Below are positions 24,736-36,731 of a DNA stretch of 64,000 nucleotides, piece by piece. Source of the DNA: an uncultured Methylobacter sp. (GTDB lineage: Bacteria; Pseudomonadota; Gammaproteobacteria; Methylococcales; Methylomonadaceae); the NCBI GenBank assembly GCA_903832775.1, contig CAILCX010000004.1, positions 1 through 64,000 of the forward strand, read 5' to 3'. The translations under genes and the position numbers were made by a program. How positions within the stretch are numbered: position 1 is the stretch's first letter; the number at the start of each line of letters is the position of its first letter. Under the pieces are notes generated by a model. That model searched no databases. It was not told where the DNA came from and saw only the letters and a program-made list of their open reading frames with translations.

Positions 24736-27570
24736 TCAACTGGTAATCACAAAGCGCACGGCATCCAGTCTTAGTTGCGCTGCCTGAATATTTTCATGCG
24801 CCAGCATGGTCATATCTTTCAGTTGCTCAATTTCTTCAGCACGAATGGAAGGATTGACTTTTTTCAATCTGACCAATCTTTTGATTTCATTGCTTAATGA
24901 TTCGAGCATTGTGTTGGTCGCCTCATCAACTAACTGCTGCATATCCGCTTTGGCTTTTTGTTCGGCTATACCTAACAGGTTAATAAGATGCAATCTTTGA
25001 CTTTGTAAAAACACCATAATTTTGTGTTTATCAAATTTAATACCGGACTCAATCAGATCACGGTGCTTAATGACCGCACTCAAATCTTTTTGATTTTGAT
25101 CAATCAATATCCGTATAGGAGTATGGGGCATAAATCGGCCAATTTGTAATTCAGCAGGCGCACTACACTCGACAATAAACAAACACTCCATCAAATATTG
25201 TCCGGCTTTAAGATTAGGGTGCTTAATAACGCTAATCGCGGCATTGCCGGTTTCACTCGATAACACCATGTCCATCGACGCGGTAACCAGCGGATGTTCC
25301 CAGGTCATAAACTGCATATCCTCGCGAGCCAAAGCAATCTGCCGGTTGATGGTTATAGTCATGCCATCTTCTGTCAAACCCGGAAAATGCGAAACCCGTA
25401 AATGATCACTGGGTTTAATAATAAAACAATCGGGCGAATGAAACTCCGTCTCCACACCGTAACACTCGAAAATATCCTCCATATAAGGCCAGAGCACTCC
25501 TTCCTTCTCATAATCATTCAGTTGTTCTATCAATTCATCAGCCAATTCCTTACGACAGGAATTTAACTCCAACAATTGATCACGACCGTTATGCATATGC
25601 TCTTCAAGCTCAGTGCCAAGCTTCTGGGTCTTGACAATAAACGCATCAATAACTGCTTGGGTTTCAGCGCTGGCAATAGCATCTCCAGACAAGACAGAAA
25701 CCAGTTCATCATGCAAAATATCTGCAACGCGCTGTGCAGAAGAACTATTAGCCCTAAAGGCGTTCAAGCCTTCATCATACCAGCGATACAAAACGGCATT
25801 ACCGGTATGCTCCAGATACGGCACATGAATCTGAATGACATGTTTTTGTCCTATGCGATCAAGACGACCAATTCGTTGTTGCAATAAATCAGGGTTAATC
25901 GGCAAATCCATTAAAATCAGATGATGTACAAATTGGAAATTTCTACCTTCACTACCAATTTCAGAACAAATCAAGAGTCGCGCCGCGCTTTCGGGATCAG
26001 CAAAATAAGCCGCCGCACGATCACGCTCGATAATACTCATGCCTTCATGAAATACCGCTGAAGCAATGCCGGCACGATTTCTCAGCGTCAACTCCAAATC
26101 AATCGCGGTTTGTGCCTGTTTACAAATGACCAGGGCTTTTTGTCCTGCCAATTGTTTAACCTTGTCCACCAACCACAGATATCGCGGGTCTTGTTGCAAG
26201 TCTTCGACATTTGCCTGCCCCGCTAATACGTAACCATGCCGTTCGCGCTCAGGAAAGCCCTGCACTGTTTGTCGCGAATTTCTGAATAAAATTCTTCCAG
26301 TGCCATGATGATCAAGCAATACTTTAATTAACGCAGCTCGTGCCGACGTGGATTTATCTGGATCGTTAAGGTTTTTTAACAAACCATCAACATTATCATC
26401 CTTTAAAAGATCAGTGAGATGCTGCTGTGCCGCTTCATCCAGCGCTTCCTGTTCCAACAACAATTTAGCGGCATTGGCAACCGGCTCAAATAAGCGTTCT
26501 TCTTCAACAAAAGCGGCAAAACTGTAAAATCGGTCTGGATCAAGCAATCTTAAACGAGCAAAATGACTTTCCGCGCCCAGTTGCTCGGGCGTAGCTGTCA
26601 ATAAAATCAAGCTGGGCGAAATCTGGCCCAACTGTTCAACAAACTGGTAATCTGCACTTGGAGCCTCTTCACTCCATTCCAGATGGTGTGCCTCGTCAAC
26701 TATCACCATATCCCAACCTGCAGCCAAGGCCTGTTGCTGACGACGTGGATAATTGGAAAAAAATCGCTGACTGCACAAAATCAGTTGTTCGGTCAAAAAT
26801 GGATTGTCCGCTTCAGCATCCGACTCGTCGGCATCAGTAAGCATGTCGTCTTCGGCATAAGTATCAAGGCAACGAGCTTCGTCAAAAATACTGAAGCGTA
26901 AATTAAAACGCCTTAACATTTCCACCAGCCATTGATGTAACAAGGTTTCAGGTACAATAATCAACACCCGGTTACTTAAGCCATTAATCAATCGATGATG
27001 CAAAATCAAACCGGCTTCAATCGTTTTACCTAATCCTACTTCATCTGCCAGCATGATTCTGGGGGCAGACCTGTTAGCTGCTTCATGGGCAATAAATAAC
27101 TGATGAGGGATAAGCGAAGCACGCCCTCCTAACAAGCCTTTAACCGGTGATTGCTGATGCTGTTGCAATTTACGCCAGGTTTCATAACGCAATAAAAACC
27201 AGGCTGAGGGATCAACCTGACCGATAAACAAACGATCCTGAGGCTTGTTGAATTGTATGTGATGATTCAGTTCAACTTCTTCAACCTGGACCTCTTGTCC
27301 ATCCTGGTCTTTGCCAAAATAACTAATCAAACCGTCTTCTTCAACTAAGCGGGTGACAGTCACTTTCTCTTCATCAATCGATTCGATAACATCGCCTGGA
27401 GAAAAACGAACACGCGTTAACGGCGCATTATCCTGGGCATACATACGTCTTTCGTCACTTGCCAGGAAAAGCACTGTCACTCGCTTATGAGCCACGTCGA
27501 GAATAAGACCTAAACCAAGTTCTGACTCGGTGTTACTAATCCAGCGTTGACCGGGTATAAATTGTTCCAT
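24736..27570 (-). CDS. rapA: RNA polymerase-associated ATPase RapA (HepA)
   Basis: A 944-residue SWI2/SNF2 ATPase that recycles stalled RNA polymerase. N-terminal Tudor-like domains (about 1-110) precede the helicase core: Walker A LADEVGLGKT (174-183), DEAH (292-295), then RLLICSEIGSEGRNFQF and the QRIGRLDRIGQ motif VI. The C-terminal Spacer and RapA-C regions follow. Length is close to the E. coli protein. It is flanked by a CvfB-like gene and a terminator from the glycosyltransferase. ATG at 27570; the ribosome site is weak. Confidence 0.95.
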   Translation of the reverse strand: MEQFIPGQRWISNTESELGLGLILDVAHKRVTVLFLASDERRMYAQDNAPLTRVRFSPGDVIESIDEEKVTVTRLVEEDGLISYFGKDQDGQEVQVEEVELNHHIQFNKPQDRLFIGQVDPSAWFLLRYETWRKLQQHQQSPVKGLLGGRASLIPHQLFIAHEAANRSAPRIMLADEVGLGKTIEAGLILHHRLINGLSNRVLIIVPETLLHQWLVEMLRRFNLRFSIFDEARCLDTYAEDDMLTDADESDAEADNPFLTEQLILCSQRFFSNYPRRQQQALAAGWDMVIVDEAHHLEWSEEAPSADYQFVEQLGQISPSLILLTATPEQLGAESHFARLRLLDPDRFYSFAAFVEEERLFEPVANAAKLLLEQEALDEAAQQHLTDLLKDDNVDGLLKNLNDPDKSTSARAALIKVLLDHHGTGRILFRNSRQTVQGFPERERHGYVLAGQANVEDLQQDPRYLWLVDKVKQLAGQKALVICKQAQTAIDLELTLRNRAGIASAVFHEGMSIIERDRAAAYFADPESAARLLICSEIGSEGRNFQFVHHLILMDLPINPDLLQQRIGRLDRIGQKHVIQIHVPYLEHTGNAVLYRWYDEGLNAFRANSSSAQRVADILHDELVSVLSGDAIASAETQAVIDAFIVKTQKLGTELEEHMHNGRDQLLELNSCRKELADELIEQLNDYEKEGVLWPYMEDIFECYGVETEFHSPDCFIIKPSDHLRVSHFPGLTEDGMTITINRQIALAREDMQFMTWEHPLVTASMDMVLSSETGNAAISVIKHPNLKAGQYLMECLFIVECSAPAELQIGRFMPHTPIRILIDQNQKDLSAVIKHRDLIESGIKFDKHKIMVFLQSQRLHLINLLGIAEQKAKADMQQLVDEATNTMLESLSNEIKRLVRLKKVNPSIRAEEIEQLKDMTMLAHENIQAAQLRLDAVRFVITS

Positions 27571-27721
27571 TTAATTCGCAATAGTAGAAATTGTTAGAAA
27601 TTCAACCATTAAGACAATCTCAACAAGGTCCTGAAAGACGATTCAGAGAGCATTTCTATGGTTAGCGATAGGGCTTTAATTTTTACAATTCTACTATAAA
27701 CCGACACAGTAGATATAAAAA

Positions 27722-27741
27722 AAGCCTGCAAATGCAGGCTT
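27722..27741 (-). terminator. Intrinsic terminator after the glycosyltransferase gene
   Basis: A perfect 9-bp stem (AAGCCTGCA at 27722-27730, complement at 27733-27741) followed on the minus strand by a run of T. It lies 155 bp after the stop of the glycosyltransferase gene. The 325-bp interval 27571-27895 holds this terminator and, nearer 27571, the presumed rapA promoter; no gene is seen in it. Confidence 0.8.
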
Positions 27742-27895
27742 ATAGTGGATAGCTAATTTTTTTGATTGTCTGGGTAAACTTAAACTGGGACGCTTTTAAA
27801 AAAACACCGTGCAAATTAGCTAAATCAAGCCAGGCTTTTTATATCGATAAAATTGAATTTATCCAAGTGTATAACATTCAAACAATTATGTTAAT

Positions 27896-28906
27896 TTACT
27901 TAACAGCAGGAACAAGATTATTAAAAAATTGTTCAGTGCAATTAGCCCACGAATATTGAACGGCAAAGTTTCGACAATCTTCTGAATTTAACTCCAAAGC
28001 ATCATGAACTGCTTTTTGCAAATCCTCATCAAGTTTGCCCACCATATCACTGGTGATTACATCAATCGGACCCGTAACAGGATAAGCGGCAACAGGTATG
28101 CCACTGGCCAAGGCATCCAGCAAGACAATCCCAAACGTATCGGTGCGACTAGGAAAAACAAATACGTCCGCTGCTGCCAAATGTTGAGCCAAGGGTTCAC
28201 CAGACAAAAATCCTACAAAAACCGCCTCAGGAAATCTGGCTTTAAGCTCATTTAACTGGGGTCCATCTCCAACAATAAATTTCGTTCCTGGAATATCCAG
28301 GGATAAAAAAGCTTCGAGGTTCTTTTCAATAGCAACCCTTCCAACAAACATTGAAATGGGTCTGGGCTGTGTTATAAAAGACTTATCCCTAGGATAATAA
28401 AAATCAAGATTTACGCCACGCGACCAGCGTACCAGGCTGTTTTTAAAACCTTTGGCAATCAAATCTTTTTCTAAGGATGAAGTCGCTACCATAACTTTTT
28501 TAGCCGGCCCATGAAACCAGCGCAAAAAACCATATCCCCACGAAACAGGAACTTTAAAACGTAAATTGACGTATTCAGCAAATAAGGTATGAAATGACGT
28601 GGTAAAAGCGAGATTATGCTTCAAGCAATATTTTCTGGCTGCCACTCCCAAAGGACCTTCAGTTGCAATATGAATGCGCTCAGGCTTGAACTCATCAAGT
28701 TGTTTACTTAATTTTCCATAGCAGAAAAGTGCCAAGCGAATGGAAGGATAACTTGGACAAGGAATTGTTAAAAATTGATCAGGAGTAATCATTTTAATTT
28801 GGTGCCCCGATTGCTCGAGACTGGAACAAGTATTATGGATTGTTGTCACAACACCATTTATTTGTGGATGCCAGGCATCAGTGATAAACGCAATTTTCAA
28901 TGTCAT
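27896..28906 (-). CDS. GT4 family glycosyltransferase
   Basis: A 336-residue GT-B fold glycosyltransferase. The N-terminal domain starts IAFITDAWHPQINGVVTTI, the donor-binding domain has MFVGRVAIEKNLEAFLSLD, and the C-terminal motif is FPSRTDTFGIVLLDALASG. In this motif the usual Glu pair of E-x7-E is Asp-x7-Asp. Relatives transfer mannose or similar sugars to lipids. The ATG at 28906 has CCAGGGG upstream and fits the family start; an upstream start at 28948 would add 14 residues. It stands alone with its own terminator. The acceptor is unknown. Confidence 0.82.
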   Translation of the reverse strand: MTLKIAFITDAWHPQINGVVTTIHNTCSSLEQSGHQIKMITPDQFLTIPCPSYPSIRLALFCYGKLSKQLDEFKPERIHIATEGPLGVAARKYCLKHNLAFTTSFHTLFAEYVNLRFKVPVSWGYGFLRWFHGPAKKVMVATSSLEKDLIAKGFKNSLVRWSRGVNLDFYYPRDKSFITQPRPISMFVGRVAIEKNLEAFLSLDIPGTKFIVGDGPQLNELKARFPEAVFVGFLSGEPLAQHLAAADVFVFPSRTDTFGIVLLDALASGIPVAAYPVTGPIDVITSDMVGKLDEDLQKAVHDALELNSEDCRNFAVQYSWANCTEQFFNNLVPAVK

Positions 28907-29343
28907 AAAGCCCCTGGATATTATTTGTTTATTATTATTTTGCAACAATGGAAGCTTGAGTCCCGTTATTGATCTTCAACTGTGCTGCCACTTAAAATTT
29001 ATTTCCTTAGCAGCTACAAGTTGCCGATTATTAATCATATAGGGTCAATATGACTATTTAATGAAATCATGACAAAAAAAATGTAAATATCAGGAAAAGC
29101 CCAGTATCTAGAACCATCAAGAAGCAAATTTCTATCGACTCAATGCGCATTGATTGCAAACAAGACCGTTGTTCCAAACCTAACTACTCTGAACTTAGTC
29201 GAAAAACAGAATTGGGTATTAAGCTCCTTACGAATGAAGAAACGACTAAAACATCATAACAAGGCTGCAGGTTTTCAATCGAACGCATGAAAACCTGAAC
29301 TTTAAACCAATAAAATCAACTAATACATGATTGGTAAATCTGA
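28907..29343. other. Intergenic region with two inverted repeats
   Basis: About 440 bp with no convincing gene. It contains a perfect 14-bp palindrome (TCAATGCGCATTGA, 29140-29153) and a 10-bp hairpin (CAGGTTTTCA at 29268-29277 with its complement at 29288-29297) lying 46 bp past the prfC stop. The hairpin may terminate prfC, but it has no T tract. Confidence 0.5.
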
Positions 29344-30939
29344 TTACAACTCACGCGTCGCACTAAATTTAATGTCTGGCCAGCGCTCTTCGGTGAGTTG
29401 CAAATTAACACGACTGTTAGCGACATAGACCAAATAACCACCACCATCTTCAGCGAGATTATCAAAGGCCTTATTTCTGAATTCTTCCAATTTACCGGGT
29501 TTATCAGAACTTACCCAGCGCACGGCCGAGATGGGAATCGCATCGTAAACACATTCGACATTGTATTCAGATTTAAGCCTGAACGCGGTAACATCAAACT
29601 GCAAAACTCCGACTGCCCCCAAAATAAGATCATTGTTTTTTAAAGGCTTAAATAATTGAGTCGCACCTTCTTCGGTTAACTGCACCAAACCTTTTTGCAG
29701 TGCTTTGGCTCTTAACGGATCTTTCAAGATCACCCGACGAAATAACTCTGGAGCAAAATAAGGAATACCGCCAAATTTTAGCGTTTCACCCTGGCTAAAG
29801 GTGTCGCCAACCTGAATCGTTCCATGGTTATGCAAGCCGATAATATCACCGGGATAGGCTTCTTCCACACTTTTGCGACTATCGGCCTGAAAGGTAATGG
29901 CATTGGCGACCTGAATATTTTTGCCAATACGAACATGGTGAATTTTCATGCCCTTATCAAACTTGCCGGAACACACTCGTAAAAAGGCAATCCTATCACG
30001 GTGTGATGGATCCATATTGGCCTGTACTTTAAAAACAAAACCACTAAACGCTGGTTCTTCGGGCATAACCGTACGCTGTTCGGCTTCTCTGGGGCGAGGA
30101 GATGGTGCATATTCGGCAAAGGCATCCAGTAGTTCAATAATCCCGAAATTATTAATCGCTGAACCAAAAAAAACTGGTGTCAGCTTGCCCGCAAGATAAT
30201 CTTCAAGATGAAATTCGTGACTGGCACCTTTAACCAAATCAATTTCTTCGCGGAGTTCTTCTGCCTGATCGTCAAGTAACTCATCCAGTTTAGGATTATC
30301 CAGACCTTTAATAATCTCAGCGTGGGCGATCTTGCCGCCATGTTGGGCGCTAAATAAATGTATTTCATCTTTATACAGATGATAAACACCTTTAAAGCGC
30401 TTGCCCATCCCAATAGGCCAAGTTATAGGGGCGCATTTAATTTTCAGGACACTCTCAACTTCATCCATTAATTCAATCGGTTCACGCCCTTCCCTGTCCA
30501 GTTTGTTAATAAACGTCAAAATAGGCGTAGTGCGCAGACGGCAAACTTCCATCAGGTTAATGGTTCGATCTTCAACCCCTTTAGCAACGTCTATCACCAT
30601 CAACGCCGAATCCACCGCCGTTAAAGTTCGATAAGTATCTTCAGAAAAATCTTCATGCCCGGGTGTATCGAGTAGATTAATAATGCAATCATTATGATCA
30701 AACTGCATCACCGAAGTTGTTACCGAAATGCCTCGTTCTTTTTCCATCTCCATCCAGTCGGATGTAGCGTGACGAGCTGCTTTTCGGCCTTTTACCGAGC
30801 CGGCAAGCTGAATCGCGCCACCGAACAACAAAAGCTTCTCGGTGATAGTTGTTTTACCGGCATCAGGATGCGAGATGATGGCAAAAGTCCGGCGACGCTT
30901 GGTTTCCCTGGCTTCCAGAGTGTTCAAATGTTCATTCAT
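29344..30939 (-). CDS. prfC: Peptide chain release factor 3
   Basis: A 531-residue translational GTPase that releases RF1/RF2 from the ribosome. The G-domain motifs are SHPDAGKTT (G1), RGISVTTS (G2), LDTPGHEDF (G3) and NKLDRE (G4). The C-terminal RF3 domain ends with [14 protein letters not shown] and FSATREL, as in E. coli, and the length matches. The ATG at 30939 ([19 protein letters not shown]) fits family starts; an upstream start would add 18 unrelated residues. It is a single-gene unit. Confidence 0.96.
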   Translation of the reverse strand: MNEHLNTLEARETKRRRTFAIISHPDAGKTTITEKLLLFGGAIQLAGSVKGRKAARHATSDWMEMEKERGISVTTSVMQFDHNDCIINLLDTPGHEDFSEDTYRTLTAVDSALMVIDVAKGVEDRTINLMEVCRLRTTPILTFINKLDREGREPIELMDEVESVLKIKCAPITWPIGMGKRFKGVYHLYKDEIHLFSAQHGGKIAHAEIIKGLDNPKLDELLDDQAEELREEIDLVKGASHEFHLEDYLAGKLTPVFFGSAINNFGIIELLDAFAEYAPSPRPREAEQRTVMPEEPAFSGFVFKVQANMDPSHRDRIAFLRVCSGKFDKGMKIHHVRIGKNIQVANAITFQADSRKSVEEAYPGDIIGLHNHGTIQVGDTFSQGETLKFGGIPYFAPELFRRVILKDPLRAKALQKGLVQLTEEGATQLFKPLKNNDLILGAVGVLQFDVTAFRLKSEYNVECVYDAIPISAVRWVSSDKPGKLEEFRNKAFDNLAEDGGGYLVYVANSRVNLQLTEERWPDIKFSATREL

Positions 30940-31198
30940 TAATAATATGTACTCAATTATGTACGTAGTTTGAAAGTTACCCGATGGGTACAAGTTATCG
31001 GAGCCCCATATATTTTCATTATAACATTACCAATACAGCAACATAGTTTTCCAGACAGATGATAAATGCTGATGCTGCTTCAATTAGACGCCCCCTATCA
31101 AACTATAAATAATAAATTACGAAAAATATAGAAACTAAAAATATAGACATTAGACTTATTACTTTTCAAAGTATTTAATTAAAATTAGGACAAATAAG

Positions 31199-31221
31199 TT
31201 ATCAACAAATTCTGTGGATAA
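31199..31221. promoter_or_regulatory. Inverted pair of DnaA-box-like sequences in an AT-rich gap
   Basis: TTATCAACA at 31199-31207 is one base from the DnaA consensus. TGTGGATAA at 31213-31221 is the exact complement of TTATCCACA. They lie 5 bp apart in opposite orientation within the AT-rich 476-bp intergenic region 30940-31415. That region has no other visible gene or element apart from a small GAAAAA/TTTTTC hairpin near 31384. Two boxes are too few to claim an origin; DnaA regulation or titration is possible. Confidence 0.4.
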
Positions 31222-31415
31222 CGCTGTGCGAAACTTAATGTGTAAGCATATAACTACATAATATTTAACACCTTTCATTAAATCGATCAAATTTTGAACG
31301 ATTCCTTGAGTTTTTATAAACTAATCATAAACGATTAATTTTTCAAATTTCATGCGATTTTTATTCAGTTTTGACAAAATTTGAGAAAAACATCTTTTTC
31401 TTTGAATTTGAGGCT

Positions 31416-32693
31416 CTATTCCCAAAGGTTATCCCGAGTTTCACGCATAAAATAGACAGCAAGCAGACTGATGAAAGCTGCTAATGAAACGTAGCCACCC
31501 ACCCAGCCCAGACCACCTTCAGCGACTAAACGTTGTGCGAGATAAGGGGCAAATGAAGCGCCCATGATTCCACCCAAGTTATAAGCCATCCCCGCACCGG
31601 TATATCGTAACGCTGATGGAAATAGTTCCGGAAGCAGCGCACCCATCGGAGCAAAAGTGGCCCCCATTAGAAATAATTCCAAAGAAAGAAAAGCTGTCAT
31701 TATTATCGGTGAATTGCTTTCCAGCATCGGTTTTAATAGAAAACCTGAAAAGAATGCGAAGCTGCCGGCAACTAGCAAAACAGGTCTTCGCCCGAATTGG
31801 TCTGCCGCCTTGGCGGATATTGGCGTAGCTACAGCCATGAATACTACAGCAATACACAACATACCAAGAAATTGTTGACGAGGAATGTGTAGTGAGGCGG
31901 TTCCGTAACTTAGCGAAAAAACCGTTGAAATATAGAACAACGCATAACAAACGACCATTGCCAATGCACCCATAAACAATGAGACTGTGTGATGTTTTAT
32001 TATGTCCCGAAATGGAAAAACAACATTTTTATGTTGCTGTAACACTCTGGCAAATATTGGCGTTTCAGCCAATGCCAAACGCACATAAAGACCTGCCATC
32101 ACCAGAATGGAACTGGCTAGAAACGGGATTCGCCAACCCCAATCCTTAAATTCCTGCTCGGTCAATAAAAAAGCCAGCAATAAAAAACTGCCGGTCGCAC
32201 AGAGAAACCCAATCGGTGGACCCAACTGCGGAAACATCCCATACCAACCTCGCTTACCAGCGGGTGCGTTTTCGGTTGCCAATAGCGCAGCCCCACCCCA
32301 TTCCCCACCTAAACCTATGCCTTGTCCAAACCGTAAAACACATAACAAAACCGGTGCCCATCCGCCAATAACATCATAACCCGGCAACACGCCAATCAAT
32401 GTAGTGGAAACACCCATAACCAAAAGCGATGCCACCAAGGTGGTTTTACGACCAATACGGTCGCCAAAATGACCGAACAATAATGCTCCCAAAGGCCGAG
32501 TCAAAAAAGCGACGGCAAAAGTAAGAAAAGAGCTAAGCGCTTGAGATGCGGGATTACTGGCGGAAAAAAAAACAGGCCCGATAACTAAAGCCGCTGCCAT
32601 GCCGAAGATATAAAAATCATAAAATTCAATAGCCGTACCAATAAAACTAGCTAAAGCAATACGGGTAACAGAGGGTGGATTAGATTTGTTCAT
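31416..32693 (-). CDS. MFS transporter, metabolite:H+ symporter (MHS) family
   Basis: A 425-residue, twelve-TM transporter. The N-terminal signature IGTAIEFYDFYIFG and the loop GHFGDRIGRKTTL are typical of the MHS branch (ProP, KgtP, ShiA). LRFGQGIGLGGEWGGA in TM4 and a second GRRPV loop between TM8 and TM9 also fit. Substrates in this branch are organic acids, betaine/proline or shikimate; the specific one cannot be inferred. It is monocistronic. ATG at 32693. Confidence 0.88.
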   Translation of the reverse strand: MNKSNPPSVTRIALASFIGTAIEFYDFYIFGMAAALVIGPVFFSASNPASQALSSFLTFAVAFLTRPLGALLFGHFGDRIGRKTTLVASLLVMGVSTTLIGVLPGYDVIGGWAPVLLCVLRFGQGIGLGGEWGGAALLATENAPAGKRGWYGMFPQLGPPIGFLCATGSFLLLAFLLTEQEFKDWGWRIPFLASSILVMAGLYVRLALAETPIFARVLQQHKNVVFPFRDIIKHHTVSLFMGALAMVVCYALFYISTVFSLSYGTASLHIPRQQFLGMLCIAVVFMAVATPISAKAADQFGRRPVLLVAGSFAFFSGFLLKPMLESNSPIIMTAFLSLELFLMGATFAPMGALLPELFPSALRYTGAGMAYNLGGIMGASFAPYLAQRLVAEGGLGWVGGYVSLAAFISLLAVYFMRETRDNLWE

Positions 32694-32810
32694 GAATCCC
32701 TGAACTGTTGTTAACAGTGCCGATTAAATTGTAAAAGTTATTTCCGATTTTGAAACTACGCTGTCGATAGTATTGGAAGAGACACCAAAATCTGGCGAGA
32801 TTAGCAGACA

Positions 32811-32835
32811 TAAAAAAGGGGCGTAAACACCCCTT
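32811..32835 (-). terminator. Intrinsic terminator of the hisZ/purA transcript
   Basis: AAGGGG at 32816-32821 and CCCCTT at 32830-32835 form a stem, followed on the minus strand by TTTTTTA. It lies 39 bp past the stop of the small gene at 32875, closing the purA group. Confidence 0.8.
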
Positions 32836-32874
32836 ACTATTAATCACAAATCAGACAAACTAATATCAAAACGA

Positions 32875-33162
32875 TCAATCCAGCTTGGTCCAATCTTCCA
32901 AAGCTTCGATAATGGCTTTGGCCTGATCCTTACTGGATATATTAAACTTCGATTTTTGTCTGTATTCACCATTTTGTTTCTGATAACGGCGAATGGTGTA
33001 TTTATCCGGACCGTATTCTTCTTTGGCGCGATTCCAGTCTTGATAACGATACATTACCGTAGCCCATGCACCTTTAGTCAGCACTTTTTTATCCAGTTCC
33101 TTAACTGTCTCAATGCCACCATCTTCGTATGTTACGGTCAATTCATCTACAGTTTCAGCCAT
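32875..33162 (-). CDS. Conserved small protein downstream of purA, function unknown
   Basis: A 95-residue soluble, charged protein. It is rich in Lys, Glu, Tyr and Asp (for example GAWATVMYRYQDWNRAKEEY and YTIRRYQKQNGEYRQKSKFN) and ends in an Ala/Glu helix. No TM, Cys pair or known motif is seen. It lies 28 bp after purA with a good ribosome site (CTGGAGAT) and ends just before a terminator, so it is co-transcribed with purA. It is real by context and codon pattern; the function is not known. Confidence 0.75.
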   Translation of the reverse strand: MAETVDELTVTYEDGGIETVKELDKKVLTKGAWATVMYRYQDWNRAKEEYGPDKYTIRRYQKQNGEYRQKSKFNISSKDQAKAIIEALEDWTKLD

Positions 33163-33190
33163 GATATCTCCAGGTTATTATCTTCATCGT

Positions 33191-35685
<2,495 letters not shown>

Positions 35686-35703
35686 ATTTGTGTGTCCACT
35701 CAA

Positions 35704-35729
35704 ACAAAACGCCCCGCAAGCGGAGCGTT
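35704..35729 (-). terminator. Terminator between hflC and hisZ
   Basis: A 10-bp stem with one mismatch (35708-35717 with 35720-35729; loop AA) is followed on the minus strand by TTTTGTTTG. It would end the hfq-hflX-hflK-hflC transcript. It also lies just upstream of the hisZ start, so hisZ must rely on readthrough, attenuation or a promoter overlapping the hairpin. The rest of 35730-35876 shows no gene. Confidence 0.75.
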
Positions 35730-35876
35730 GATTACGGTTTCCCCAAAAGGGAATCTTGTGATAATTACTCTTCAGCCGAAGATCAGTAAAGATTTATATT
35801 TGATGAAAGATAAATGATAAAAAAATTGTCATTAACTTTTAGTCCTTAATCTTGAGCCTTGTAGCTGTAACCTTGA

Positions 35877-36731
35877 TTATTTCTGCTGCTTAAAATACTT
35901 AAAGTAGTCTGAATCGGAATCAAGCACCATCATGCTTGAGCCAGAAAATGTCTTTTTATAAGCATTCAGACTTCGATAAAACGTAAAGAATTCAGTATCC
36001 GCACCAAAGGCTTTGGCATAAATATCCGCAGACTTTGCATCGCCTTCACCACGCAAGATTTCAGCATCCTTGAATGCATTAGCCATAGTAACAACGCGTT
36101 GCCTGTCGGCATCAGCACGAATTCTTTCCGCTGCTTCTGCGCCTTGGGAACGAAACTCACGAGCAACCCGCTCACGTTCGGCTTCCATTCTACGGAATAC
36201 TGAACTGCTGACTTCATCAGGCAAATCAATACGCATAACCTGAACATCAACAATTTCCATACCCAATGCAGCGGCAAGCGGCATGGCGTTTTTAATCAAA
36301 ATCTCACGAATTGCCTGACGATCAGTTGACAACAATTGCTTGATATTTCGCTTGCTAAACTCACCCCGAAAAGCATCTTTAATAATCTGGTCCAGACGTA
36401 AATTAGCTTGATCAATATCCCCGGCAACTACAGTATAAAAAGTAGTCACGTCACCGATCCGCCATTTAACAAATGAATCAACTATTACGTTTTTCTTTTC
36501 AGCAGTTAAAAACCGTTCTGGTTTTGCATCCATTGTTTGGATACGTTTATCAAACTTTTTTACGTTGTTAATAAACGGCAACTTGAAATGTATTCCAGGC
36601 TCATAATCGTTTTTTACAATTTCACCAAGACGAAATTTAATTACCTTTTCTGTTTCACTGACGGTAAACACGCACATCATGCTGATGAATAACAATCCAC
36701 CCAAAGTTACCCATATTTTATTATGTGTCAT
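35877..36731 (-). CDS. hflC: Protease modulator HflC
   Basis: A 284-residue SPFH/prohibitin-family inner-membrane protein. It has an N-terminal TM (about 8-25), then the band-7 domain (FRLGEIVKNDYEPGIHFKLP) and a coiled-coil stretch (RMEAERERVAREFRSQGAEA). HflK and HflC form the large cage around FtsH that limits its proteolysis. Its ATG overlaps the HflK stop (TAATG), so the two are coupled. It is followed by the terminator at 35704-35729. Confidence 0.95.
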   Translation of the reverse strand: MTHNKIWVTLGGLLFISMMCVFTVSETEKVIKFRLGEIVKNDYEPGIHFKLPFINNVKKFDKRIQTMDAKPERFLTAEKKNVIVDSFVKWRIGDVTTFYTVVAGDIDQANLRLDQIIKDAFRGEFSKRNIKQLLSTDRQAIREILIKNAMPLAAALGMEIVDVQVMRIDLPDEVSSSVFRRMEAERERVAREFRSQGAEAAERIRADADRQRVVTMANAFKDAEILRGEGDAKSADIYAKAFGADTEFFTFYRSLNAYKKTFSGSSMMVLDSDSDYFKYFKQQK

